NCBI RefSeq assembly: GCF_029891575.1
Contig: NZ_JARZHF010000004.1
Coordinates: forward strand, 186,001-250,000
Direction: 5' to 3'
Length of the DNA stretch: 64,000 nucleotides
From: Salipaludibacillus daqingensis
Lineage (GTDB): Bacteria > Bacillota > Bacilli > Bacillales > Salisediminibacteriaceae
Made by a program: the position numbers and the translations under genes. Positions 53,436 to 61,975 of the stretch are shown here, in pieces. The notes under the pieces are model-generated. The model did no database searches, was not told where the DNA came from, and saw nothing but the letters and a program-made list of their open reading frames with translations. The first letter of the stretch is position 1, and every line of letters begins with the position of its first letter.

Positions 53436-55811
53436 TTGAAATCTAGCGTCCATAAGAAAAGCATGTTATTTTTACTTAGTTTACTATTATTTGTATCCAC
53501 TTTTGCATCAATGGGTTTTTCAAATGAAAAATCGTTTGAAAGTGTAACTGATATAAAAGGATCATTTGACTTTAACTCTGATGATGAAATTACCGTGATG
53601 GTTGAATTACATGAACCATCTGTAATTCAAGCAAAACATAAAGGGAAATCTCAGTCTAAAGGAAACATAAAAAAAGTTCGCGACGAGATTACTAACGAAA
53701 TTCTTGAAAAGATTCCAACTAGTGAAGTAACTAGAGAATATGATTATTTATTTTCGGGGGCTGCTGTTACTTTAACAGAAAAAGATGTTCTTCAATTAGA
53801 GAGAATAGATGGGATTAAAGCTGTATACCCATCAGTGGAATATGAAGCAAATGAATTCGATCCAGAATTAATTTCAGATGAAGCATTTTCTCCTGCCATG
53901 ATGGATAGTGCACCATTTATAGGTGCCAATGAAGCTTGGGAAAGTTTAGGGATAACAGGTGAAGGTGTTACTGTTGCTATTATCGATACAGGTGTTGACT
54001 ATACTCACCCTGATCTCGCTCATGCATTTGGCGACTATAAAGGGTATGACTTTGTCGATAATAATGATGATCCTCAAGAAGGAGATGGACAATACCACGG
54101 AACACACGTTGCAGGTACTGTTGCTGCTAATGGTTCCATCCAAGGTGTCGCTCCAGATGCTAGTTTACTAGGTTACCGAGTTCTCGGTCCTCAAGGCGGA
54201 ACGACAGCAGATGTTGTCGCAGGTATTGAGCTAGCAGTCGAAGATGGAGCTGATGTGATGAACTTGTCTTTAGGCGCTAACGTGAACGACGCTGACTGGG
54301 CTACATCTATTGCGCTAGATTGGGCTATGGCTGAAGGTGTTGTAGCTGTTACTTCTAACGGAAATAGTGGACCTAATAACTGGACAGTTGGATCACCAGG
54401 AACAAGCCGTGATGCGATTTCCGTAGGTGCGACTCAACTACCTTACGACTTTTATACCTCTGAGATCTTCACATCAGAAGGTGTGGAATATCCATCTGCT
54501 AAAATTATGGGTTACCCAAATGAAGAAGAATTACTTGCTTTGAATGAAAGTGAGTTTGAATTTGTTGATGTTGGTCTTGCTGGACCATCCGATTTTGATG
54601 AGGTTGACGTAGAAGGAAAAATCGCTTTAATACAACGTGGTGATTATCCGTTTGTCGATAAAGCAACGAATGCTAAAAATGCTGGCGCTGTTGGTGCCGT
54701 AATCTACAATAACGTGGATGGAGAGCAGCCTGAAATCCCTGGCATGGCAGTCCCTACGATTATGACAACATTAGCTGATGGTGAAAAGCTCCTTGCTGAA
54801 TTAGAAGCTGGAAACAACACCATTTCTTTTGATATCGAATTTGATAGAGAAATTGGCGAAACCGTAGCAGACTTCTCCTCAAGGGGACCCGTATACGATA
54901 CGTGGATGATTAAACCAGACGTCTCTGCTCCTGGTGTTGATATCGTAAGTACATTTCCTGGTGAAAGTTATGCATCTCTTCAAGGAACAAGCATGTCTGC
55001 CCCTCACGTCGCAGGTGCAGCCGCTCTTATTTTAGAGAAAAATCCAGATTGGAACACGGATCAAGTAAAAGCAGCATTGATGAATACTGCTGAGCCACTC
55101 GAAGATGCTGATGGGAATGTGTATCCGTTTAATACACAAGGTGCAGGTAGTATTCGAGTTATCGAATCATTAACTACCGAAACATTAGTAACACCTGGTT
55201 CTTATTCTTTCGGTGTATTTGAGAAAAATAACGGAAAAGAAACGGAAAGACAGCACTTTGAAGTGACAAACTTATCTAACGAACGAAAGAGTTATGACAT
55301 GGACATTGAGTTATATGATGGTGAAGAACACATTAATGTCAATACGAGTAACAACCTTCAAGTACAAGCCGGAAAGACGCGTCAAGTAAATATGAATGTT
55401 CAAGTGAGCACGAATCAGCTTGATCCCGGTTACTATGAAGGAATGATTACGTTAACTCATGGTGATGAAGTGATTGAAGTTCCAAGCATTTTGTTCATCA
55501 TGGATCCAGACTATCCTCATTTAAGCTATGGGGGATTAACAAATGTTAGTGACGACGGCATGATCGATTTTTACGTCAATTTAAATCGTGACGTCGATTA
55601 TGTTGAGACGTACATTTTCACAGCAGGCTTAGCGCCTGTCGCCTTCGTTGAGACATTTACTGATTTACCACAAGGCGAGCAAGATTTAACAGCGGATGCT
55701 TCTGAAGTTTATAATGATCTTCCTTCAGGAGAATACGCCTTCGTTACCTTTATTGGTAAAGGTGATGTGGAAGAGGCATACATTCTTGGAGAATTCGAAA
55801 TAGAAGAGTAA
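53436..55811 (+). CDS. vpr: Secreted subtilisin-like serine protease (Vpr type)
   Basis: A 791-residue S8 protease with a signal peptide (residues 1-29), an I9-type propeptide (about 50-140), and a catalytic domain with D184 (IIDTGVDYTHPD), H221 (YHGTHVAG) and S519 (GTSMSAPHVAG). A PA domain is inserted (about 370-460; KIALIQRGDYPFVDKATN), as in Vpr. The C-terminal 200 residues form beta-rich, Fn3-like domains. The mature protein is strongly acidic. The start is TTG at 53436, with TAGGAGGG upstream. The role is extracellular protein degradation. B. subtilis vpr lies elsewhere, so the symbol denotes family, not synteny. Confidence 0.9.
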   Translation: MKSSVHKKSMLFLLSLLLFVSTFASMGFSNEKSFESVTDIKGSFDFNSDDEITVMVELHEPSVIQAKHKGKSQSKGNIKKVRDEITNEILEKIPTSEVTREYDYLFSGAAVTLTEKDVLQLERIDGIKAVYPSVEYEANEFDPELISDEAFSPAMMDSAPFIGANEAWESLGITGEGVTVAIIDTGVDYTHPDLAHAFGDYKGYDFVDNNDDPQEGDGQYHGTHVAGTVAANGSIQGVAPDASLLGYRVLGPQGGTTADVVAGIELAVEDGADVMNLSLGANVNDADWATSIALDWAMAEGVVAVTSNGNSGPNNWTVGSPGTSRDAISVGATQLPYDFYTSEIFTSEGVEYPSAKIMGYPNEEELLALNESEFEFVDVGLAGPSDFDEVDVEGKIALIQRGDYPFVDKATNAKNAGAVGAVIYNNVDGEQPEIPGMAVPTIMTTLADGEKLLAELEAGNNTISFDIEFDREIGETVADFSSRGPVYDTWMIKPDVSAPGVDIVSTFPGESYASLQGTSMSAPHVAGAAALILEKNPDWNTDQVKAALMNTAEPLEDADGNVYPFNTQGAGSIRVIESLTTETLVTPGSYSFGVFEKNNGKETERQHFEVTNLSNERKSYDMDIELYDGEEHINVNTSNNLQVQAGKTRQVNMNVQVSTNQLDPGYYEGMITLTHGDEVIEVPSILFIMDPDYPHLSYGGLTNVSDDGMIDFYVNLNRDVDYVETYIFTAGLAPVAFVETFTDLPQGEQDLTADASEVYNDLPSGEYAFVTFIGKGDVEEAYILGEFEIEE

Positions 55812-55815
55812 TATT

Positions 55816-55860
55816 GTTAAAAGCAGTCAAAGGTTTTTCACCTTTGACTGCTTTTTTTGT
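55816..55860. terminator. Terminator between the protease gene and ytnP
   Basis: AAAGCAGTCAAAGG and CCTTTGACTGCTTT form a 14-bp perfect stem followed by a T run on the plus strand. Confidence 0.93.
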
Positions 55861-56724
55861 TTATTCATTTGTGCGATCTCTCTCCACACTATCAAGCACT
55901 TCTTTGCCTGATGCGTCCCATTTTAATAATCGATATTTGTAATCATGGTAAAACATAAACCAAGATTCTTTTTCAATAGCTGGAATAATGAATTCTTGTT
56001 TTTTGGAAATGGAATCCATCGGATAGTCATCATAAGCAAGAACCCAAAGGACATTTTGATGAGCGTGTGTCGGCATGATGTCTGCCATATGCCAAACTTC
56101 TTGATCACCACGCTTTAAATGTAGAATACAATGTCCTGCGCTATGACCTCCCGTATGAATTAACCTAATACCAGGAACGACTTCCGCCTCTTCTTTAAAG
56201 GTCTTTACTTGATCGACAATTGCTTGCCAATTTTCTTTGAAATACGTATTTTTCGAGCGAATGTTTGGATGGCGAATATCGTCCCACTCTGTTTCTTGCA
56301 CCCAAATGACCGCATTCGGAAAAGTTGATACGAACTGATCATTCTCCCACATCGTTAAGCCACTCGCATGATCAAAATGCATATGAGTCATGAGTACTTC
56401 ATCAATATCGTGCCGTGTTAGATTCATCTGTTTTAAATTCTCTTCTACTTTTGATTCCGACGTCATCCCGAAATTTCTTTTAGCTTTGTCAGAATACTTA
56501 TTGTTACCTATGCCTGTTTCAACTAAAAGGTTTTTCCCATCCACTTGAATGAGAATAGGATCTGATCTTAGCTCAATTTGATTTTTTTCATTACATGGGT
56601 ATTTTCGTGACCATAGAGGTTTAGGAACAGGACCAAACATCGCTCCCCCATCCATATTTGTTACTCCTCCATTCAGCCACGTTAGTGTCACATCTTCAGC
56701 TATTTTCCATTGCTCCAACGCCAT
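55861..56724 (-). CDS. ytnP: Metallo-beta-lactamase-fold hydrolase YtnP
   Basis: A 287-residue metallo-hydrolase. The zinc motif HMHFDH lies at H114, H116, D118, H119, followed by GGHSAGHCILHL. The B. subtilis YtnP is reported to act as a quorum-quenching lactonase; activity here is inferred from the family. The ATG at 56724 is used since AAAGGTGGAG precedes it; an in-frame GTG at 56736 lies inside this site. It follows trmB by 19 bases and is probably co-transcribed. Confidence 0.9.
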   Translation of the reverse strand: MALEQWKIAEDVTLTWLNGGVTNMDGGAMFGPVPKPLWSRKYPCNEKNQIELRSDPILIQVDGKNLLVETGIGNNKYSDKAKRNFGMTSESKVEENLKQMNLTRHDIDEVLMTHMHFDHASGLTMWENDQFVSTFPNAVIWVQETEWDDIRHPNIRSKNTYFKENWQAIVDQVKTFKEEAEVVPGIRLIHTGGHSAGHCILHLKRGDQEVWHMADIMPTHAHQNVLWVLAYDDYPMDSISKKQEFIIPAIEKESWFMFYHDYKYRLLKWDASGKEVLDSVERDRTNE

Positions 56725-56743
56725 CAAGATCTCCACCTTTTTT

Positions 56744-57385
56744 CTATTTTTTTAAAGATGCCTCTAAACGAAAAATTCTCATCCCTTTTTTAGAAAATCG
56801 CTCTTCATACTCCGTCATTACGTTATTAGTCATGTCGCTATTGTGGAGATCTAAGCTGATATTTTTCAACTGAAAACCATAGTGAGTTAAACTCTCAATC
56901 GAGTATTCAAACAGCCCTTGATTGTCCGTTTTGAAATGAACTTCTCCATCTTTTTTCAAAATTTGCTCATACATACTTAAGAAATATTCATGCGTTAATC
57001 GACGTTTTGCATGTCTTTTTTTCGGCCATGGATCGGTAAAATTAATAAATACTCGGTCCACTTCGGAACTTTCGAAAAAATCAGCAATATTTTTCACATC
57101 TTCTTGTAAAAAACGCAAGTTACTAGGGGCTTCTTCCATTACTCTCTGCACGCCTGTTACGAGAACACTTTCATACTTTTCTATACCGATAAAATTCACA
57201 TCAGGATTGGCTTTAGCCATTTTCGTTACAAATTGTCCTTTTCCTGTTCCTACTTCAACATAGATTGGGTTATCATTAGCAAATTTTTTCTTCCAGTTCC
57301 CACGCCACTCCGTAGGTGATTTCTCTACAATTTCTGGATGTTCCTCAAGCAAATCCGCTGCCCAAGGTTTATTTCTTAAACGCAT
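56744..57385 (-). CDS. trmB: tRNA (guanine-N7-)-methyltransferase
   Basis: A 213-residue SAM-dependent enzyme that makes m7G46 in tRNA. SAM motif EVGTGKGQFV begins at residue 44, and NFTDPWPKKRHAKRRL is the family signature. I choose the ATG at 57385 since TrmB proteins of Bacillus begin at M-R-x-R-x-KPWA; the frame is open to a TTG at 57427. The ribosome site (TTGGAG) is rather far, so the start is not certain. Confidence 0.94.
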   Translation of the reverse strand: MRLRNKPWAADLLEEHPEIVEKSPTEWRGNWKKKFANDNPIYVEVGTGKGQFVTKMAKANPDVNFIGIEKYESVLVTGVQRVMEEAPSNLRFLQEDVKNIADFFESSEVDRVFINFTDPWPKKRHAKRRLTHEYFLSMYEQILKKDGEVHFKTDNQGLFEYSIESLTHYGFQLKNISLDLHNSDMTNNVMTEYEERFSKKGMRIFRLEASLKK

Positions 57386-57646
57386 AAGTTCTTTCACACT
57401 CCAATAGTTTTTCAAATCATCTCTCAAAAACTAGAATATCACAAAATCTCCCTTCTCGTTAGGGCTTGTTTTCGAACATTAATGTTATCTAATTACTTTC
57501 ATGTGTAAATTTCCTATTTTAGGGAAGAGAATGAGAAAGAGTAATTATATTTACTCCTATGTAAATGTTATTAACCGAATTGTGAAGTATTCACAATGTA
57601 AAAATAGCAGTAAAATCAATAAATAATACGTGGAGGGATCGTCTAA

Positions 57647-57970
57647 ATGGCTACACATCAAATGTTAGAACAATTTCAATCCATTTTAAAACAACAAAAA
57701 CAAAAAGGTACAGCTACTAGGGAAGAATTTAATCAACTTAGAGGGATCATCAAAGTACTTCGTGATGAAAAACTTAATGAAAATTTCGACGGAACGATTC
57801 AAGAGATTCATGCATTCATTGATAAAGCAGATGAGACTGAAAACTTAACAGACCTAATTGAACACCATAAACTAAACATTTCCCGTTGGATTGAAGAAAT
57901 TTCTTTATTAATCGATGGTGGAGGGAAAGTCACAATAGATTATGAACAGAGAAAAGGAAGAGAAGTATAA
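57647..57970 (+). CDS. YtzH-like protein, first of a tandem pair
   Basis: A 107-residue helical protein similar in layout to the next gene: an N-terminal H-x-x-L-E block, EEFNQLRGIIKVL and a C-terminal LNISRWIEEISLL. YtzH-family function is unknown. TGGAGGGATCGTCTAA precedes the ATG. The neighbourhood trmB-ytzH-ytmP is the B. subtilis order, where I recall only one copy. Confidence 0.8.
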   Translation: MATHQMLEQFQSILKQQKQKGTATREEFNQLRGIIKVLRDEKLNENFDGTIQEIHAFIDKADETENLTDLIEHHKLNISRWIEEISLLIDGGGKVTIDYEQRKGREV

Positions 57971-58060
57971 CCTGTTACAATCGACTAGTATAAAATTTGT
58001 TAATTTTCACATCCTGTTTCCATAAGGGTTAAAAAAACTCACTGGAAAGGATGACCTTAC

Positions 58061-58360
58061 ATGTCGATTAATTACCATCATCAACTGGAATTGTTGAACG
58101 ATATTTTAGAAAATCAGCTAGATGAAAAATACGGAAGTCATGACGAATTTCACCAATTGCAAAGTACGATTCAATCTCTATGGCAAAATCCTGAAATTCC
58201 TGAAGATTTCAAACAAACGTTATCTGCCATTGAACATTATGCCACTCAACATGATCAAGAAGGACAACGTGCGACGTTACCATCTTCAGAACTATTGCAG
58301 TGGATTCAAGAAATCGATCAAGTTGGCAATCAAACAATCGACCCCAATATAAACACCTGA
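58061..58360 (+). CDS. ytzH: YtzH-like protein, second of a tandem pair
   Basis: A 99-residue helical protein. HHQLELLNDILENQ at the N terminus, DEFHQLQSTIQSL in the middle and LLQWIQEIDQVG at the C terminus align with the preceding gene. I take this copy as the ytzH orthologue since its N terminus (H-Q-L-x-x-L-x-D-I-L) is closer to the family pattern. TGGAAAGGATGACCTTAC precedes the ATG. It is followed by a terminator. Confidence 0.82.
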   Translation: MSINYHHQLELLNDILENQLDEKYGSHDEFHQLQSTIQSLWQNPEIPEDFKQTLSAIEHYATQHDQEGQRATLPSSELLQWIQEIDQVGNQTIDPNINT

Positions 58361-58366
58361 TAAATA

Positions 58367-58406
58367 AGAAATGGCTCTCACCAACGGTGAGGGCCATTCT
58401 TTTTAA
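58367..58406 (+). terminator. ytzH terminator
   Basis: AATGGCTCTCACC and GGTGAGGGCCATT form a 13-bp stem with one G-U pair and a three-base loop, followed by CTTTTT. Confidence 0.9.
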
Positions 58407-58445
58407 CTGGGTTTTTATCCAAGTTTTTTTCTTTATAAAATCTAA

Positions 58446-59237
58446 TTAATGATGCCCTGCCTCTTGAAGGATTTCACTTAATAAATCCGTCCACTTCGTT
58501 ATTTCGTGATATTCATGGCGCTGCCAATACCAAATAATATTATCAACACATTGAGAAATCATATACCACTGCATTCTTTTTAGCATATCGTCATTGATAT
58601 GTTGCCCGTAAGTTTCAAGCCATGAAGACCAATCTTTTCTAGGAATATATAAATATAGGAGCGGTGCAAGGTCAAGAGCGGGATCCGCAACTTGCGCTCC
58701 GTCCCAATCAATTAAGAATAAATTATCTGTCCCGTTATGAATCCAGTTATTGTGATTCACATCCGCATGACAAACAACAAAGTTATTTTCACTATAAGAT
58801 GGAGCATTATCTGTTAACCATTTCAAAGCATCTATAACGAATGGATCTTGAATATAAAGTTGTGACGTTTTTTGTTTCAAATTCAACCGAATATGTTCAG
58901 GGGTGAGTGGGAGATTCCCCATTCTTTTAAACATATCTAATAAATCTTTCGATTGATGAATCTTCGATAACAAAGAGGCTACACGATCATCATTCATCTC
59001 GTATGATTTCAGTTCTCGTCCGTCCACCCAACGTTGAGCAGTGATAACATCTCCGTTTTCTAGACGTTTCGTCCATAATAACTTTGGAACGATTCCTTCC
59101 GCAGAAAGAACGGCTAAAAACGGTGAAGAATTTCTTTTTATAAAGATTTTTTGTTTGCCTTGTTCAGCAACATACGCCTCGCCAGTAGCTCCACCAGCTG
59201 GTCGAAGTTGCCACCCTTCACCCATGAAATGTTCCAA
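58446..59237 (-). CDS. ytmP: Phosphotransferase-family protein YtmP
   Basis: A protein of about 263 residues with an aminoglycoside/choline kinase-like fold. Signatures are GGATGEAYVA near the N terminus, CHADVNHNNW (Brenner-type catalytic loop with Asp) and LFLIDWDGAQVADPALDL (metal-binding DxD-type). The substrate is unknown. I propose the TTG at 59237 as start, six bases after GAGGGTG; the frame is open to 59252. It is convergent with ytzH as in B. subtilis. Confidence 0.85.
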   Translation of the reverse strand: MEHFMGEGWQLRPAGGATGEAYVAEQGKQKIFIKRNSSPFLAVLSAEGIVPKLLWTKRLENGDVITAQRWVDGRELKSYEMNDDRVASLLSKIHQSKDLLDMFKRMGNLPLTPEHIRLNLKQKTSQLYIQDPFVIDALKWLTDNAPSYSENNFVVCHADVNHNNWIHNGTDNLFLIDWDGAQVADPALDLAPLLYLYIPRKDWSSWLETYGQHINDDMLKRMQWYMISQCVDNIIWYWQRHEYHEITKWTDLLSEILQEAGHH

Positions 59238-59357
59238 TCGTTTCACCCTCAATTTTCATTCTTCGATATTTCGCCCCGATGATTCCTCTTATACAGACAG
59301 CTAGCACAAGTATAAAAGTCTTTTTCCATTGTAAATAAGTTTTCGACTTTCTTCAAC

Positions 59358-61481
59358 TTAAACTCGGATTTTTTTTATAACTAAAAACTCATATGGCTCC
59401 AATTCCGTATATTCTCCAACAATCTTCGAACTAGAAATTGGTTTCTGTCCAACATTAGATAAGAGGGCGTCCCAATTACCGAAAGAAGGTAATTTCATTT
59501 GAAATCGTTTTTTTGTTGGATTGACATAAATGCATAAATCTTTTCCGTCACCAAGCAATGTAAATCCAAATGTTGGTGCAGGGGTGGGTAAGACGTGCAC
59601 CCTTCGATCAATTTCATTTTTGGATATCAGACGAAAAACAGGGTGTTCATTTCTGATTTTTAACAATCTGCGCACAAAGTCGATATGGTCCTCATTTTTT
59701 TCTCGTTCTATCCAATTTAATTGGTTCACAATGTCACCAGAAATATAGCTATTTCCATCTCCATCTTTGGAACGAAACCATTCTTGTCCAGCATGAATAA
59801 ACGGTATACCTTGACTAACAATTGTTAAACCAATAGCTAGTTTAGCCATTTGCTTACGATCATCGTCTTCCTCTTCCTCATTTGATGTTAATAGTCGATC
59901 CCATAGTGTATGGTTATCATGACATTCCACATAATTTACGGTTTGATTTACGTCGGAAACAAATGGGGGAACCCACTCGTTCTCACTGCTAGACCCTTTC
60001 ACAAGCTGTGGAAGGCGTTCAATATATTTCCCCTTCCCATTCACATAACCATAATCAAATAAATCAAAGTTGTTGCCTTTCACAGAATCACGGAAAAAGT
60101 CATTGAAAAAACGAACACCAGGGAGTTGATGAGATTGGTGACTTGTTGCTTTATCCATAGAGTCTATAGCTGTCGGAAGTTCCCAGCCTTCTCCTAATAA
60201 CATAATTAAACCGTCTTCTTGATCACAGCGTTCCTTTATTTTTTTCATCGTTTCAATATCGATCGCACCCATTAAATCGAACCGAAAGCCATCGACTAAA
60301 TATTCCGTTAGCCAATAATCAATGGAATCCAATATAAACTTTCTTCCCATTGCCCTCTCCGATGCAAAATCGTTGCCTACTCCTGTACCGTTACTAATTT
60401 CTCCATGAGCATGGTAACGGAAATAGTACCCTGGTACTAACTTCTCAAAAGACGATTCTTCCATAATAAACACGTGATTATATACAACGTCTAAAATAAT
60501 AGAAACATTCCGTTCATGAAATGCTTGGACAAGTTTTTTCAACTCGGTTACACGAGAAAATGGATCGGTTGGATTGGACGAATAACTACCTTCTGGAGTT
60601 TGGTAAAATAATGGATCGTACCCCCAATTATACTTATTGTCTGGTTGAAGATCATCTACTCTTGCAAAATCATTCACAGGAAGAAGTTGCACATGTGTGA
60701 CACCTAATTCAGTTATATAATCCAACCCTGTGGAAAAACCACGGCTCGTTTTTGTATTTGGTTCTGTTAGACCTAAATACTTCCCTTTATGAGTGACACC
60801 ACTCTCTGGATGGACTGTTGCATCACGAACATGCAATTCATAAATGGAACTATCCTGCAAACGATCCATTTTCACTCTTTCCGTAATTCTAAAATTATCA
60901 GGATCCGTTTTAGATAAATCAGTCACGACAGCCGCTTGACTATTCGCGGTCAATGCCTTCGCATAAGGGTCAATAACGTCCAAAACTTCTCCATTTACGT
61001 TAATCCTATATAAATAAGGTAACCCATGACAGTTTTGATTTATTTCGTATTCCCAGACTCCTTTTTCTTTCCGTTTCATTACATAGGCTTTACCATCAAG
61101 AAGTAGATGCATCGACGTGGCTATAGGACTCCAGACTCTGAAAGTGGTAGCTTCCTTTTCATAAAGAGCTCCGTATTCTAAATGTGACGCATCGTATTCC
61201 ATATCAAACCACGCCGTCCGAACAACAGCCCCTGCATAAACAGGTATATTTATACCGTTATACTTAAACATTAACTCTTTACCTAACGGCAATGGTTCAG
61301 CAGAATGAAATATTACCTTTCTATCATTGATTACTTCTTTGACCGATAACTTCCATATAATATTCGTAATTTCGCTTTCAACAATCATTGCTTCTTCATG
61401 ATCATTAATCTCTTCAAAAGAAAATTCTCCCTCTAATTCAACGAGATGACAATCATTTATCCAAGCCCTGCACTTTTTCAT
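59358..61481 (-). CDS. amyX: Type I pullulanase AmyX
   Basis: A 707-residue GH13 debranching enzyme that cleaves alpha-1,6 bonds in pullulan and glycogen-type glucans. It has an N-terminal carbohydrate-binding-like part, the type I pullulanase signature YNWGYDP, then nucleophile D402 in GFRFDLMGAID, acid E431 in LLGEGWELP and VECHDNHTLWDRL. There is no signal peptide, so it is cytoplasmic and likely trims glycogen. It is divergent from glgB. AGAGGGAGCACC precedes the ATG. Confidence 0.95.
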   Translation of the reverse strand: MKKCRAWINDCHLVELEGEFSFEEINDHEEAMIVESEITNIIWKLSVKEVINDRKVIFHSAEPLPLGKELMFKYNGINIPVYAGAVVRTAWFDMEYDASHLEYGALYEKEATTFRVWSPIATSMHLLLDGKAYVMKRKEKGVWEYEINQNCHGLPYLYRINVNGEVLDVIDPYAKALTANSQAAVVTDLSKTDPDNFRITERVKMDRLQDSSIYELHVRDATVHPESGVTHKGKYLGLTEPNTKTSRGFSTGLDYITELGVTHVQLLPVNDFARVDDLQPDNKYNWGYDPLFYQTPEGSYSSNPTDPFSRVTELKKLVQAFHERNVSIILDVVYNHVFIMEESSFEKLVPGYYFRYHAHGEISNGTGVGNDFASERAMGRKFILDSIDYWLTEYLVDGFRFDLMGAIDIETMKKIKERCDQEDGLIMLLGEGWELPTAIDSMDKATSHQSHQLPGVRFFNDFFRDSVKGNNFDLFDYGYVNGKGKYIERLPQLVKGSSSENEWVPPFVSDVNQTVNYVECHDNHTLWDRLLTSNEEEEDDDRKQMAKLAIGLTIVSQGIPFIHAGQEWFRSKDGDGNSYISGDIVNQLNWIEREKNEDHIDFVRRLLKIRNEHPVFRLISKNEIDRRVHVLPTPAPTFGFTLLGDGKDLCIYVNPTKKRFQMKLPSFGNWDALLSNVGQKPISSSKIVGEYTELEPYEFLVIKKIRV

Positions 61482-61975
61482 GGTGCTCCCTCTTTTCTTT
61501 ATTCAAAACAGTCTTCCACTTCTCTGAAATGTCAGTAACCTTTATTTGATAAGGTCAAACCTTGTATCTATATCTTTATATTAACAAGTGAAATTAATGA
61601 TAAAACTTTAATTTTTAAAAAACTCACATAAATTTAACAACTTTTTCGCAATTTAACAAGGAACTTGCCTACCCTCTAGAGAATCTATAGTATATACATC
61701 TTTATGAGATTGCAGAACAGAACAACTTAATTTCATACATCTACTAATCCTTCATACCTATTAAAGATGTCATTCCATTTTTTACACACTCTCTTAATTA
61801 ATCGAATCATCTTTTCTAACCTGTAAAAAAAGCCATTTTATCCTTGCTTCTATGCATAGGACTCCTTATTCTCTATTAAAGGATGTAATCAAATGGCTGC
61901 CTTTGTCAACTCAGAAAAGATAACCAAGCTTGTCTCTATCTAGAGAGATAAACGAGTAAAGAAAGGAACTTGCAT
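61482..61975. other. Divergent regulatory region between amyX and glgB
   Basis: About 490 AT-rich bases with the promoters of amyX and glgB. It contains a large stem-loop (61831-61898, separate entry). A 25-codon open frame on the minus strand (from about 61813) has no ribosome site and is not called. Confidence 0.5.
61825..61898 (-). terminator. Minus-strand terminator-like stem-loop in the amyX–glgB region
   Basis: AGCCATTT (61831-61838) pairs with AAATGGCT (61891-61898) and ATCCTT (61840-61845) with AAGGAT (61879-61884). On the minus strand a T run (61830-61825) follows. No minus-strand gene ends here, so it may be an attenuator in a long amyX leader, a stop for antisense transcripts from glgB, or a remnant of a mobile element. 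Confidence 0.5.
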
